Part shown: positions 31,922 through 44,639 of the stretch, in pieces
Layout: each line of letters starts with the position of its first letter
Numbering within the stretch: the first letter of the stretch is position 1
Assembly: GCF_025370935.1 (NCBI RefSeq)
Contig: NC_133479.1
Coordinates: 1,875,182-1,939,181 of the forward strand
Direction: 5' to 3'
DNA: 64,000 nt
From: Choristoneura fumiferana
Lineage: Eukaryota; Arthropoda; Insecta; Lepidoptera; Tortricidae
Notes under the pieces: model-generated
What the model was told of the DNA's origin: nothing
The model's database searches: none
What the model saw: the letters and a program-made list of their open reading frames with translations, nothing else
Position numbers and translations under genes: made by a program

Positions 31922-33861
31922 TTCCTTGTTAAGGTCTTCAGTGGTTTATTTATATAGTATTTAGTTACAATCTTAATTAGTTTATAATATTAATTTAATA
32001 CGAGCTAGGTCAGAGGTTGAGGCAGGGGGCAGTGTTGCCAACACATAAAAAGAGAATTATTTTTTTTAATTACGTTCCAATACAGTCTTCATTATGGTTA
32101 TAATCGCGGGATGGTAATGATATCTATGCACAAAAAATCACTGAAACGTGTAACGATCATAAACATAATTTGAGTTGAAACATTGTAAAAATAAACTGGA
32201 AATTTCGACAGCCTCGAGAATCCTGGCAGTAAAACGGAATGCAGCAATCATTTTGTTTAATACCGTCATTTGCCTTCGTGTCAGTCGCGGAGATAACAAT
32301 CGGGTCGTAACAATGCGCGTTTCCCGCCAAAATTCGGCCATTTTGTGAGAGCGATTATGTTACGCGACGTTTTGTTTCTGCTTTACCTTTTTAGGTTGCG
32401 TTTCGTTGTTTTTCATAATTAATTACTTTAATATATTAGCCTTTTAAGCTAGGAGTTGTGGTAAAGGCTGACCAGGAATATAAAAAAAACCTGACGCGAG
32501 GGCAGCACTTCTATGTTTTATATATTGCAATATTCTTTACACTTACTCTAAGAATTATCAGTCATATTGACAACGGGTGTCGGTGATGTTACTTAAAGGC
32601 CTTATTTTTCTATTCCCTCAGAATTTTCTATGACAAATACTTTTATACATTGTGAATTATTTTCCTTCCAAGGCTATGGATAATCTTCGGCATTTAAACG
32701 CACAAAAACACAAAATAACACTTTAAAATACCACGCACAAACAACGTAAAACTTTGACAGCAAACGACATTTGGATTTAGTGTTACCAGTGCAAGAAAAG
32801 AGTTATATTAGTTTTCCGCAATGTGGCGAGGTTTTTTATAATTCTGGTCAGCCTTTATTCGTGGATTCGAGCCCAGGCTACCGCCCAAGTTCTCTCATTC
32901 TGAGAGGAGGCATGTGCCCTGTAGTGGAACGTGTTATATAATGGACGATAAAGCATTAATAGGTATATACTTCACTGAATTTGTTGAACAACATAATCAA
33001 GATTATAAACAATGACAGCAAAATAAATGAATTCGTGATACTGAATCAAAATTTACTGCATTAGGAATCAAAAAACGAAATTATTTCAAAAGTACTCTAC
33101 TTAGGTACTTACACAAACCATTCCCTTAGGTTTTTACGTTTGTATTTTTGGGTTGCGCCTCGGTTGCGCTAATTTGCTCTTCGTATAAATATATTAAGCA
33201 ACCAACTAGCAAATTATAGTTTCCTGGGATATTTTTTTACCTACAAATAAAAACCTCTTGGTCATTAAGTTTTCGGTTATTAACGTAGGTGGCCAAAATT
33301 GAATTTAGAATTCAATTAGGATTCTACTGGCAACATTATCGATCAGAGCTAAGTATATGCTAGCTTTTTTTGTTGCTAGATTTTTATCTCACCGGCCAGC
33401 CTTAGGCGATGCGTCGTTTTTTTAACCGAGACGAGTTTTCTGTTTTCGATTAGTCGCGGCTCCTTGAAAGGATTTAGTACTCAAGTTACTGCATTTTACA
33501 CTTTTAGTTACGATGTTTATGGTTAGTTGCGACAGTTCGTTTAATTTTTATTTTGCAATTTTATTTTCCGATGGGTTTTTGTTTGATGTTTTTTTAAAGT
33601 GCTCATGCTTCAATCAATCCGACACATTGATTACAGGCAAGTCTAGCATCAAATTTAAGGTAACTATGGGCTGCTTCACCACTTTTTGACAACTTTCTGA
33701 AATTAAACATTACATTTTTGGACAGCATTAGCATCGTGAGATCCTGTCGAGTCGACGGTAGTCTTGCTTGCGATGGACTCATTTACTTATTCAACCAACC
33801 ACAAACGCGATACTAATGTCAAAATTGACAAACGGACGTCCCGATACTATCGCCGATTCGA

Positions 33862-34195
33862 TTTGTAGCATTCGAAGATGGCGGATGTAGACAATATCTA
33901 ATTTTGCTATTTCTGTTTATTTGGCTAGTTGAAGTATAATTTTGATAGTGGTTTATGCGGCCATTAACTTTAACAGTGAACAGTGATCACAAAATTCTAT
34001 ATTGCTCTCGGCCTCGTGCCTGACATTTTTTAATGCGCAAGTGGTCTCCACGTGGTTTCTGGAATTTTACTATCAAATTGCAAAAACTACAACCACCGTA
34101 CAACGTGCCTCTCAAAGAGAGTTTACTTTGACACTGGCGAATTTGTCCTATTAATTAGGACAGAAAAGCCATATTTTAAAAGAGAAGAAGAAGAG
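33862..34195 (+). repeat. (GAA)n-tailed repeat family (copy B)
   Basis: Counterpart of 16644-16977 with scattered substitutions, ending in AGAAGAAGAAGAG. Confidence 0.75.
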
Positions 34196-34261
34196 ATACT
34201 AGCGCCAAGTAGCCAGTCACAGAAACTCACTTTATTAAAAAGTCTACCAAGTAGGTTTTTA

Positions 34262-34452
34262 TATCCTACTAATATAAATCCCGATATTCCCACGGGATAG
34301 GGATAAAAATCTTGAAATTTCAACCGCTAGGTTTGGAGTTGAAATTTTGTACAGTTGTTCTTAACACAACCTCAATGAAGACCAAGACCACGATATAAAT
34401 TTTGGGAAAACGGGGAATAGTTTACGCGTGCGAAGCCGCACGTAAACTCTAG
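34262..34452 (+). mobile_element. Helitron-like element, internally deleted (copy B)
   Basis: Counterpart of 17045-17234 with the same internal deletion, which is therefore older than the split between the copies. Confidence 0.7.
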
Positions 34453-34589
34453 TATTTTTATATTTCTTCAAAAAAAAATATTCACGCTTATTATTAAGTA
34501 TTATTATTATTATTATTATTATAAGCCTTCTATCAGATATTTCACAGTTGGTTGGGTTCTTTAGTTGTCTGTTTCATTGGTTGTAATAT

Positions 34590-35400
34590 CTGTGTGCTTT
34601 TTCATAGCAAAGGCCTCCTCCACTGACTCCACGTTTCTCTTTCTCTGGCTAGTGATGTCCAAGTACCGCCCGCCACTGCTTTAATTTCGTCGACCCATCG
34701 CCTGAGTGGTCTGCCTCGTTTTCTTTTCCTGTTGCCTGTGTACCAGTTCATCGCTAATTTCGACCACTTGTCTAATCCTCTGATAGTATGGCCTACCCAT
34801 TTCCACTTTAGCTTTTTGATGGTTATCGTGACATCCTTTGTTCTTTTGTGCTTCCTAATACGGTATTTGACAACTCCTGATTTTGCCATATCTTAATATT
34901 AATATGAAAATATAGATAAACAGATAGTGTTTAGCGAAGAGAAAATTTAAATCGGTTGAAAATTGGATTTATAGTGATTTTTTGAAAAATCTATATACCT
35001 GTCTCTTTCTCAAACGCTTTTCTCTATGCAGCAAGTATGGCGGTACTGGCGTGTGACGTCACATGCCAGTATGTCTTTCTCTGTCTAATCTTGAATTTCA
35101 AACCTATATAACTTTGTTATTTTTAAAGGTAGCTTAAAAATTGTTTTTCTATTCGATAACAGGCATTGCGTAGTTTTCATTTATAAAACATATACAAAAT
35201 AGTCAAATACCGTATTGTTGTAGTTCTTATTTTGTCTTTCAGTCTTTTCCCCATCATACTTCTCAGCATAGCGTTTTGGCAGGTCTCGAGTTTCGTATAG
35301 TGAGATTTGTTGAGCGCCCACGTTTGGCATCCATATGTACGGGTAGGTAGTACGCATGTGTTGAACAGTTTACGCTTTATGCTCATTGGAATACACGCTT
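34590..35400 (-). pseudogene. RTE-type C-terminus interrupted by an inverted-repeat element (copy B)
   Basis: The minus-strand frames give SIKRKLFNTCVLPTRTYGCQ, TWALNK and NAMLRSMMG. After the insertion they continue KDVTITIKKLKWKWVGH, GRPLRRWVDEIKAV and WTSLARERETW. Copy B keeps the RKRGRPLRRW segment that copy A has lost, but is broken by the 354 bp insertion. Confidence 0.85.
34860..35213. mobile_element. 354-bp inverted-repeat element, only in copy B
   Basis: The ends ACGGTATTTGAC and GTCAAATACCGT are perfect 12-bp inverted repeats, flanked by AT on each side. Copy A reads CTTCCTAATTGTTGTAG across the same point, which equals copy B minus the element and one AT. It is non-coding. The two-base flank would suit a Tc1/mariner-like origin, although AT rather than TA is unusual. 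Confidence 0.88.
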
Positions 35401-36049
35401 ATTGGAACTCTTAAATTGTACATCTATAAAAAAGCTTTCACCTTCACACACACGTAGGTATACTTAATAAATACTGAACAACAAATTATTGAGCTTTCTG
35501 ACTAATAAGAGAGTGATAAATAAAAGGGGCGAAATGAGCTCATTAATCGCTGCGCGGGCGCGTATCGTAATTCGAACTGTCATCTTTAAGTGGCGCTGCG
35601 GTCGCGGTCTTTTTTTGAATTCGGATTTTTAAGGGGATGCGGTGTACCCTGATAGTTGTAACGTTTTACACTTTTGTGATTTTCAGTCACTTTGTGTTCG
35701 TGATTTCAGTGATTTATATTAGATTTTTCATTCGAACTTTTTTTTTGTTTTTCAGGCTCTAGAACAATATTTGACAGTATTTTCGAAATCGGAAAGATGA
35801 CATTTAACATCGATATTTTTTTTTATTTAACGAATATTTTTAAAACGTAGCTATCATTTATTGTGATAAATTAATTTTGCTTTATGCCACAATCATAAAA
35901 ATCACAAAACTACCTAATAATAATAGGAATATTATCGTGTATTACTTCCTTTCACAATCGTTGTCGCCACTTTTTTGCCACTCCTGCTGTCAATGAGCAT
36001 AACGTTTTTAAAAGCTTATGTTTAATGTTTAATTAATGTATGTATCTAT

Positions 36050-36335
36050 GTGCGGTTCAAATCTTGCAAGTTAAATTTGACCCATTTTTCGTAGTCGGAT
36101 TGTCTTGAAATTTGGCATACTTATGTAAATTGCGTGACAGTACAATAATCTGGTAGTGACATCCTGGTAGTCCCGCCAGGATTGTCTCCGCAGGACGGAA
36201 CACTTTAACGGTTAATGGCATCGACTTGAAATTTAATATGCAAATGTAGTTTGGGTGACAATGCAAGTACAGTCAACAAAAAGTACAGTCAGCAGAAAAG
36301 CTTGTATTAAAAATGTTTTTTTTACCAAAAACTTT
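36050..36335 (+). repeat. dispersed repeat (copy B)
   Basis: Counterpart of 18483-18795. The third member is inverted at 50232-50515. Confidence 0.7.
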
Positions 36336-37134
36336 TTCACATTTTGTTTTTCACCGTTGGAATTTAATTCTTTTTGAACCACCATTATATACTTTTTAGC
36401 CTGGCATTTCTATTCTTCGTTATTATTAGTTCTATGACAATAACCCTCCTTCTTTGCAGTTGGGTAAAAAGGAACAAGTAGTGGAATATGCATGCATGAA
36501 ACATTTATTATGTCGTCTTCTTAAACGGTGTTGCTGTCGCATTCTTCTTTTGAATTTTAATTTTTAAATAGTGATGGACGACGTTGCAGTGACCGGAGTG
36601 GCCAGTGACCGAGTTGGCGGAATTAGGCTGGATGGCGTCATGCCTTGGTCTTATTCTTAAAAAGGTTATTTTAGTAGCTTTTTATAGTTTATTATTACAA
36701 TATTTATACCTAAATGGCCCTAATTATTTTAATAAGTAGCCAAAATTTTTTATTTCCTAGACTTCCAATAAAGCACTTTTTTTGTTTGTTTTGCCTTTGC
36801 ATTCAAGATAAATGTAGTCACATGCCTGCTTAGTGGGTACTAGAATATGTATATCAGCTAATATAAAATTAGATACCTCCAAAGAGACTGTTAATGAACG
36901 AACCGTAAAAATAATTTTCTCAACCGAAACTGTTATTGCCGTGGCTGAATGTCGACTGACCCTTGCTCCTAATTCTACTGCGGGTCAAACGTTTAAAAAG
37001 TATGACTTGCTTCATTTATTCTCTATGGTTACAATTTGACGCTTATGACAATGGGGAATTAACAGCCTAGCGTATCATTTTTCTTTATCTATGCCAGTAA
37101 ACTTTTAGTAAAGTATATTTACTTTTTTATTTAA

Positions 37135-37350
37135 CTAGCCGCCGCCCTGGCTTTGGATTGCGACAGCACGCCATTTGCATCCAGCGGTTGCCCACAACTT
37201 TCGCGGCTCCAAATAAAAATAAACAAATTGCAAATTCCTGCATCTTCCGGTTTGTGGTCGAACTCGAGGATTTTTCTCTCTTTACGGTTATCCGTTTTTC
37301 GAGTAGTGTTGCCCGCCCATTGCCCTTTCGATTTGGCCTGAAAACTTAAA
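37135..37350 (-). pseudogene. degraded RTE-like C-terminal fragment (copy B)
   Basis: The minus frame reads KGQWAGNTTRKTD, KILEF and ESCGQPLDANG. It is more complete than the copy A counterpart. A (CGT)6 expansion at 37381-37399 follows where copy A has unrelated sequence. Confidence 0.5.
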
Positions 37351-37399
37351 GAAAGAAAGACACACAAAAGACAAACAAAACGTCGTCGTCGTCGTCGTT

Positions 37400-39598
37400 G
37401 AAATTAACGGAAATCAATACAAACACGGTGTATATCATTTCACCACAATTTGTGAATGACGGCGACGTAAACATCGTCAAAAATATCAGAATAATTGACA
37501 AGCATAAAGACGATACTTTACAGCCAAGATGGACGTTCGCGCCCGCGAGCGCGACACCTGCCCGCAATGTGCCAACATGAGCAAATTGGCGCGTTACCAC
37601 GAAATTTATCATGTTGGTACTTTACATTTGTTGTTTTTGGCGCGTATTTTACTTTTTTATGGGTACGTTCTTTATTATCGTTTTCGGAGGTCGGGAACAG
37701 GGATGTATCGAAGAGATGGCAAAGTGGAGTGGTGACTATATTTTTTAATTTTAGATTTCAGTACTTAAAAAGCAAGGTTAATAATAAACTTCGGAATAAA
37801 AACTATTTTGGATTAAGTAATATTGTATGGATTTGATATAAGATATGAAATCAAAACTGTAATTGGCAAAAGATTAAGTATGCTTATGTTATAGCCCACT
37901 GGCAGGTACTCAGATTGGTAGTTACTTTGAAGATTTATGCAAATTTCTCGTTAAATTTGATATTTCAAACGGAACTTTAGGCTAAAATTCAGAGGAAACT
38001 TGGTGTTATTTTCAATGCTGTTTTTTAGGTTTTTGAAGGTCCACAAGGAACACTTATAGTTTCGAGCTTAGCTGGGGCTAATTATTTTCTAGTCTAAGCC
38101 TGTAGTGTGGGATATGTATCTTTCAAAAATATTATAAGCTTGCTTAAACTATTTTATGACTAAGAGATCTGTTTGCAAAATATTAGGCTTATAAAGCGCT
38201 TTTTTGGTTAGAGGCAGTGTAACCTGCTAAACCGTTGTTGGCTTGAAAAATTGGACAAAAATAATGTTGCTAGTAAAATTATATAATAATTTTAAAGAAT
38301 AGGTACAAGTTGACGATTAGGTACACCTAATATTCGTTCAAAAATTAATATTTAATATTTACCGCGTGGTTTGTCTCGCGCTTGACCGGTTTTGTAAAAA
38401 AGTTTCAGACGCTCAATTTCTATAAGGAATTCATAACTTAAAAAGAAAATGCGTCAATGGCGTATTTTTAGAATGTGCAAGAAACCTGCCGACGCGTGTG
38501 GTCGCCCAAAATAAGCAATCGTAAAAACGCCTAATTGAGTCGAACTCGTAAATGGAAAACGTTTCGCGGCTTTTCTCTGAATTCGGCGCTGCCAACATTA
38601 AAATTAGAACAAAATTAGGCTGTCGAATTTCAAACTTTTTCTTTCTTGTATGTGTACACCTACCCATGTAGGTAGATTATCTTTATTCCGTGACATTGAT
38701 TGTGCGAACATATTAAAAATTAGCAAGCTTTTTTACCGTGGACAGAAAATTCCCTCTTAGTGCACCTCTATGTTTCTTAAGGAATAATGTTTGCCAAGGT
38801 TCAAGCAAGACCTAAACTATACAGTACCTACTTAGTTAAGGCTATGCCTCGCCAGTCAGTTGCTTTACTGCTTCATAGGTAGGTATATGCTGCAACCTAA
38901 AGCCGGTTGAAGCCGGTTAGAAGAATAACTCACGAATCGATTCTTTGGAAGATGACAAAACAAAGTCCGCAAACGCTTGAATCGCAACCGGTAACAATTA
39001 TTATTATTTGTTTCAGGTACCACGATGTCATGAAAGTTGAAACCTGTAGAAAAATAAACAACTCGAGTTGAACTTCGGAACGCACCGTAATTTGAAGCTG
39101 AACTGTAAGTTCCCAATTTCTACCATCCGCCGCGATCAACCTGCATCCTATTCAGGCAAAACAGTTCAGATAACCCAGGCTCGCAAATTCACAATAGCAT
39201 AGCCTAATAAACTTTCTCGAAACACGTAGTTCGGCCGTTCAACCACAACTCCTGGCATTCAGCACCCGCCGTTTTCCCATATCTACGCTGAGACAATGGT
39301 CTTATCTATACAGCCGCGATACCCTTCATTGACGCCATATTGTACCATAGATAATAACGATATAACTCGTTATGTTGGCCAACGTTATTTAGAGTTTAAT
39401 TTGAGTCCGTATGGAACTTTGTGCCTTTTGTTCTGTCCGTTTGTTATTTGGAATTTGTTTGTAAGATTATATCTGGTATTGTTTAATATTTGTATATATA
39501 GAAAACTACTTTATAAATTTACTAGCGACCCGACCCGGCTTTGCACGGGCAAAGTAAGAAAAAATCGGCCACCACCTTAATTATTTACTTTTAAAGTA
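37400..39598. other. no gene seen (copy B)
   Basis: Counterpart of 19850-22044. The frames that seem open here are interrupted or altered by indels relative to copy A. Confidence 0.45.
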
Positions 39599-39600
39599 GA

Positions 39601-39693
39601 TGCAGATGAGTTGCCAACCTAGAGGCCTAAGATGGGATACCTCAAGTGCCAGTAATTTCACCGGCTGTCTTACTCTCCACGCCGAAACACAAC
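39601..39693 (-). mobile_element. poly(A)-retroposon remnant at a deletion junction (copy B)
   Basis: Only TGCAGATGAGTTGCCAACCT to CACAACAGTGCAA remains of the copy found whole at 23061-23253. The poly(T) end was removed with the 1.1 kb deletion. Confidence 0.75.
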
Positions 39694-40008
39694 AGTGCAA
39701 ATCGCTACATTCTACACAGCACTGTCAAAGTTTCTCAACTCAGACTCATAAATACAACTCCCGACGTTTTTCCTTCGGATTTCAGTTCCCAGGCATATCG
39801 ACTGTCTGGTGATCTCTATTGTGGCCTGCCCCCAAGAGCCCTCTTCCGCTTTAGATGTATTTTCCTTCCTCTTTCCTCCCCAATCCTTTTTTTCCCAATT
39901 CAAGTAAATAATTCCCAGATAAACAATAGCGTCCCACCTCATTTAGACTACAATGCCATGTTACAATACAACTCGTCCCGGCGATTCGCAAAAAGACCGA
40001 TAGCATCT

Positions 40009-40306
40009 TATGATTGGTTTTTTGGAATCTTTTTGTACTTTTTATTTCAATTCCAAATTTTTACTTTTACGGTCATCCCGTAAAACCGAAATTGAAAATC
40101 CAAACTGAACTGCTTAAGTGACTAAGTAAGAAACACAAGCTGAGATATGAGGTGCATAGGGAAATTCGTGTCGGTACCGTTGACCATCAGTGGTGTAGCG
40201 GTATAGCACGCGGTACGGATTACCGAGGACCTGGGTTCGATTCCCAGTGATGGTTTTATTTTTCTGTTTTTTCTGTGCATCTATATTTCAGTTTGTATTT
40301 TCAATT
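40009..40306 (-). mobile_element. 298-bp retroposon with tRNA-like module, only in copy B
   Basis: It is flanked by a perfect 12-bp duplication CCGATAGCATCT (39997-40008 and 40307-40318). Copy A has one CCGATAGCATCT at 23554-23565 and no insert. Near 40188-40254 it has a tRNA-like module: ACCATCA pairs with TGATGGT as an acceptor stem, and CTGGG-TTCGATT-CCCAG is a perfect T-arm. By comparison with 55227-55684 the element's 3' end is on the minus strand, so the tRNA-like promoter points against the direction of retroposition. Confidence 0.88.
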
Positions 40307-40389
40307 CCGATAGCATCTGTCTTTGTCCAACACGTCATGTTGCTTCGCGTAATTAACCCTTTTCATTATTTTCTCTGTTTTACGTATAA

Positions 40390-40397
40390 TTAATTAA
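40390..40397. other. TTAATTAA at the empty site of the 423-bp MITE (copy B)
   Basis: Copy A has TTAA, the element, then TTAA. Copy B has the two TTAA side by side and nothing between. Either the element left both duplicates behind on excision, or it inserted without duplicating its target. Confidence 0.85.
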
Positions 40398-40813
40398 GTT
40401 GAATTAAAAATGCTTGTGTAAATAAAATGTGCTTATTTGATGATTCAGAGGAAAGTGAACGCCAACGAAGATTTTGGTAATGTGATTTGATCTCACAAAC
40501 GCTTCTCTTATGACTACAGCTAATTGATTTATTTCCCACAGCTGGACACGGGTCTAGTCTCAAAATGAGAGGGTTAAGCTCTGATTCCCACACCCTGTGG
40601 ATTGGGGGAAATCGACGGACGCTTTAAAACACAGAGATTGTTCTTGCATAACTACTTTGTTATTACATACACTACGGCTTACTTTGTTTGTTACAAAATA
40701 CCCGTAATACACAAAGGTTAAATGGTATCTTATGTAGAGTCCATTTGCAATACGTATAATGTAAACTTTCGTGATTTTCACTCATAATTAAATTAAATGC
40801 CCTAAATGGGACT

Positions 40814-40950
40814 TATCACGATTTCACGACACAAGTGTAATATTTACCTCGACGTTTCGGCCATATTGCAGTGGCCGTGTTCACGAGTAGACCATAGCCA
40901 CTGCAATATGGTCGAAACGTCGAGGTAAATATTACTCTTGTGTCGTGATA
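40814..40950. repeat. large imperfect palindrome (copy B)
   Basis: Counterpart of 24476-24612, essentially unchanged. Confidence 0.85.
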
Positions 40951-42218
40951 CGTCCTGTTTATGGCATTTATCCATTCACAATATTTGAAAATCATAGTAC
41001 CATATTTTTCATTGATGTGGAAACATTATTTCAATAAATTTACAAAGTAAACTATGTAGAAAGTTTATTTAAATTTTTACCCGATATCTGCGGAATGACA
41101 AAGTCTAAAATAATACTTGTATAAAAAAACCCTCGGTTAAAATTCATCTATGCTAACTTGAGTTGTATGACAGACATGTCAGTTTACTAGGGTTGACAAT
41201 ATTTTTCGCTTTAATAATTTCTTATATTATATTACGGGCTGTTTTGTATTGTGAATTAACGTAGAATTAATTTATGTAATCTGTGACATACAGAATTCGA
41301 ACCTCATTCGCACGCTCAGACGCAAAAACAAAAGAGCGTGCGGAAAATCGAACGCCGTTTTTTCTAAATTTTAACGGCAATTGCCGCGCAAATAAAACGA
41401 AATTTGAACCGTTCGAAAATCGAATTGTTGCGACGTTCGGAAATCAAGTCACGGCGCGCTTCGTTAGGCCGGTGCACGCGTGAGACACAATTTTATTGAG
41501 ACAGCTTCAACGTTTGTAGAACTGGGTAACGATTTCTGAAATCACATCACATGAAAGTACAAAATATACACAGCGGCACAAAATTTGGCCCACTCTACAT
41601 ACAAAATTACCTGTTACTGCATACATTTGAGGGCCAGACTTTTGCCGCTCAGTATATCTTTATCCAACTCAGGTTATAACAAGTAAATAAGTGCATAAGT
41701 TAGAATGTCACAAAGTCTACTACCGGTTCGTTAAAAACACTTTCGAGAACCCTACAGAGATGAAATATTTATTTTTTAAAGTAAGTATGGACATATTTTT
41801 ATGAAAAAATGTTGCATTGTCGTGTTATTCTTTAATTTCATTTTTAATGTTACTGAAACAAGTTCCAAAATAAAAAAAAATATTGCGGTTTGGAACATTT
41901 TCGCATAACTACGCCCGTATCTACAATAATTTAATGACTGCAATCACAAGTATTTTATAACAGTAGATTCGCTTTTCATCTTAAAGGGGTCGCCAATACC
42001 AAGTCAAACATACAGTCAAGGAAACTGAATCGCGGACCAGGGTGGGACTTTTTCATAATAAATTTCGCTATGATTTCTTTGGCAGATATTGAAATGTCAA
42101 AATGACAGCAGCGGCACAAAGGTGCGCGATTACTGGCTCTCGTACCACCCTGGTTCGTGATTTACTTTCCTTGGCTGTATCTATGCGTGCATGGTACCTC
42201 TATAATCACTAATCCTGA

Positions 42219-42481
42219 TGGGCTACTACGAAACTCGCTAATCGAAGTTCGTATCGCACCGTCTCTTTCACTCGCGTATTAAATGTCATAAGCGTCAGCG
42301 GGACGGCAACATACGAAGTTCGAGTTTTGCACTTCGTGGTATAGGGCCTGCAGGGCTACTATGAAACTTGAAACTCGAAGTTCGTATCGTACCGTCCCTC
42401 TCGCTCTCGTATTAAACAGTGTAAGTGTCAGAGGGACCGCACGACACGAACTTCGAGTTTCGAGTCTCGTAGTAGCCCTGC
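42219..42481. mobile_element. two hairpin MITE units head to tail (copy B)
   Basis: Counterparts of 26124-26253 and 26254-26385, meeting at 42349/42350. Confidence 0.8.
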
Positions 42482-42796
42482 TGCTTATATTATTGTGAAA
42501 GTTTGTGAGTGAGTGAGTATGTTTGTTACTCCTTCACGCTGAAACGGCTGAACGGATTTGGATGAAATTTGGTATGTAGATAGCTGGACATCTGGAATTA
42601 CACATAGGCTACTTTTTATTCAGATATTCCCACGGTATAGGGATAAAATCTCGAAATATACACCGCTGGGCTTAGAATCATGAAATTTGACGTGATTGTT
42701 TTTAATGTAACCACGGGAATTTTTAATCATCCTGAAATTTCAATCCAGTTGCTGGAGCTAATGATTTAATTGTGCGAAGCTGCGGCCAAACACTAG
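42482..42796 (+). mobile_element. Helitron-like element (copy B)
   Basis: Counterpart of 26386-26740 with one fewer GAGT unit and a deletion that joins GTAA to CCACGGGAATTTTT. Confidence 0.75.
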
Positions 42797-42901
42797 ATAT
42801 ATAATATGCCTTAGATGTCTTAAAACCAAGTAACCTTTTGGTTTGGAATTTACCCCAAAAACCGTAGAAAGTTATCGTATACCACTTAAATTCAGTGCAG
42901 T

Positions 42902-43203
42902 ATGACTAGTTCTAGAACTAAGGCTACCGACATAGCCCGAAGAATTGCGAAACTAAAGTGGCAGTGGGCGGGGCACATTGCTCGCAGGACTGATGGCCGA
43001 TGGGTCAGAAGGTTCTCGAATGGCGTCCGCGGACCGGGAGACGAGCTGTCGGTAGGCCTCCAACAAGATGGAGCGACGACCTGGTTAAGATCGCGGGATC
43101 GCGGTGGATGCGGAAAGCACAAGACCGGTCTGAGGAGAGCCTTGGGAGGCCTATGTCCAGCAGTGGACGTCTTTCGGCTGACATGATGATGATGATGATG
43201 ACT
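42902..43203 (+). pseudogene. RTE-type C-terminal fragment, frameshifted (copy B)
   Basis: It is the same as 26846-27149, but a single G is missing in GATGGGTCAGAAGG and three bases are missing in GTCTGAGGAGAGCC. The frame therefore breaks after RRTDGRW. Free decay is consistent with a dead element. Confidence 0.88.
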
Positions 43204-43630
43204 AGTTCATTGCATTTAACCGGATATGATGGTGTCTCATTCATACTCCCCACTAAACAAGATTTACCACTTTTGGGGTAATTACTCCACAGTCCAGAAC
43301 CGCTGGTCTATACGAAGCTTTATCTTGCCAGTACAAAGTCCGAACAATAAACGGTTCGGTTTTCAGGCTTTAGGCCGAGTTTACACGACCGGCAGTATAA
43401 GGGCACGTTACACGGTGTTTATGTATTGTCGCGAGCAATACCCGTGCCCTGTACAATCAAATGCACAAGTGAAATAAAGAAAGAAATACGAAGGCTAGTT
43501 CGTTTTTGCCGTCTCGTTATTGACTAGTTTGGATATAATTACTTTTAAAAATAAATGGTACCTACTCAACAATAATAAATAAAAGCAGTTAATATTCAGT
43601 TAGGTAGTTAGTCTTTAAAAATCGAGTCTC

Positions 43631-43746
43631 TCAAAGGGCCGGCAACTCGTCGTTATACTCCTCGTGTTATGGGTATCCATGGGAGGCGGCGATTGCTTCC
43701 CATCAGGTGACCCGCATGCTCGTTTTCATCCTATTATTAAAAAAAA
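43631..43746 (+). mobile_element. poly(A)-ended retroposon 3' fragment, second subtype (copy B)
   Basis: Counterpart of 27584-27707. Confidence 0.6.
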
Positions 43747-43820
43747 GTTGATTAATTGGCTTGCTTTAAGGACATACGTACTTAATTTACTAAATAGGTC
43801 TGGAGTTTTAAAGTAAGTAT

Positions 43821-43890
43821 CTCCATGTATATACTTGTGTTTTCTAATTGCTTTCTGTATTGGTGGGCAATAAAGAGTATTGTATTGTTG
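43821..43890 (+). mobile_element. retroposon 3' end with AATAAAGAG tail (copy B)
   Basis: Counterpart of 27779-27859, with a clearer TATTGTATTGTTG tail. Confidence 0.65.
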
Positions 43891-44384
43891 TATTATATGT
43901 AAGATAAAAAACAATTTAAAAACTGGCACGTCATTTAATTTCTAACTACATTTCGTGTAGAATCTTGCTTTTTTAGACACAAAAAACTTCTCGGTTTTTA
44001 TTTCACAGTGACTTTTAGTAACCTTGTAATTGTAATACAAACAGTAACTTCTACAACAGGTGTGCTATAACAATGAAGATAAATAAACATGTCTTAATTC
44101 ATCATCTAACTCCATAAATTACCCAAACTGGGCCACCATAAATTGCGAAGAACACAGGTAAACTTTACAGTTATCACTGTAGCTGTATCTCGTAAATTTT
44201 ATAAACAATAAACTAGGGTTATCACTTGCGTGGTCGACTGTACAGGTATAACAAGCGTCGAAAGCGCTTACACTTTCGTAATTTATCACCTAATTATTTT
44301 ACATTTTGCAGAGAAACTAATCCAAAGATTTTATTTTAAAATATCCTCGTTTGTTGGTAGGTATTTGATTACATTAATAATAAT

Positions 44385-44639
44385 AATAAATATCACGGGA
44401 CAATTCACACCAATTGACCTAGTCCCAAAGTAAGCTTAGCAAAGCTTGTGTTATGGGTACTAAGCAAACGAATAAATATAATTATATAGACAGATACATA
44501 CTAAATACATATAAACACCCAAGACCCGAGAACAAACATTTCGTATTTTCATAAAAAATATCTGCCCCCAACACGGGAATCGAACCCGGACCTCAAGCTT
44601 CGTAGTCAGGTTCTCTGACCACTAGGCCATCTGGTCGTC
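44385..44639 (-). mobile_element. tRNA-derived SINE (copy B)
   Basis: Counterpart of 28330-28600. The B-box region has lost one G (GGTCCGGGTTCG instead of GGTCCCGGGTTCG). Confidence 0.82.

Noticed and set aside
31760..31964. open frames across the N run
   Set aside because: They exist only because N was translated as X.
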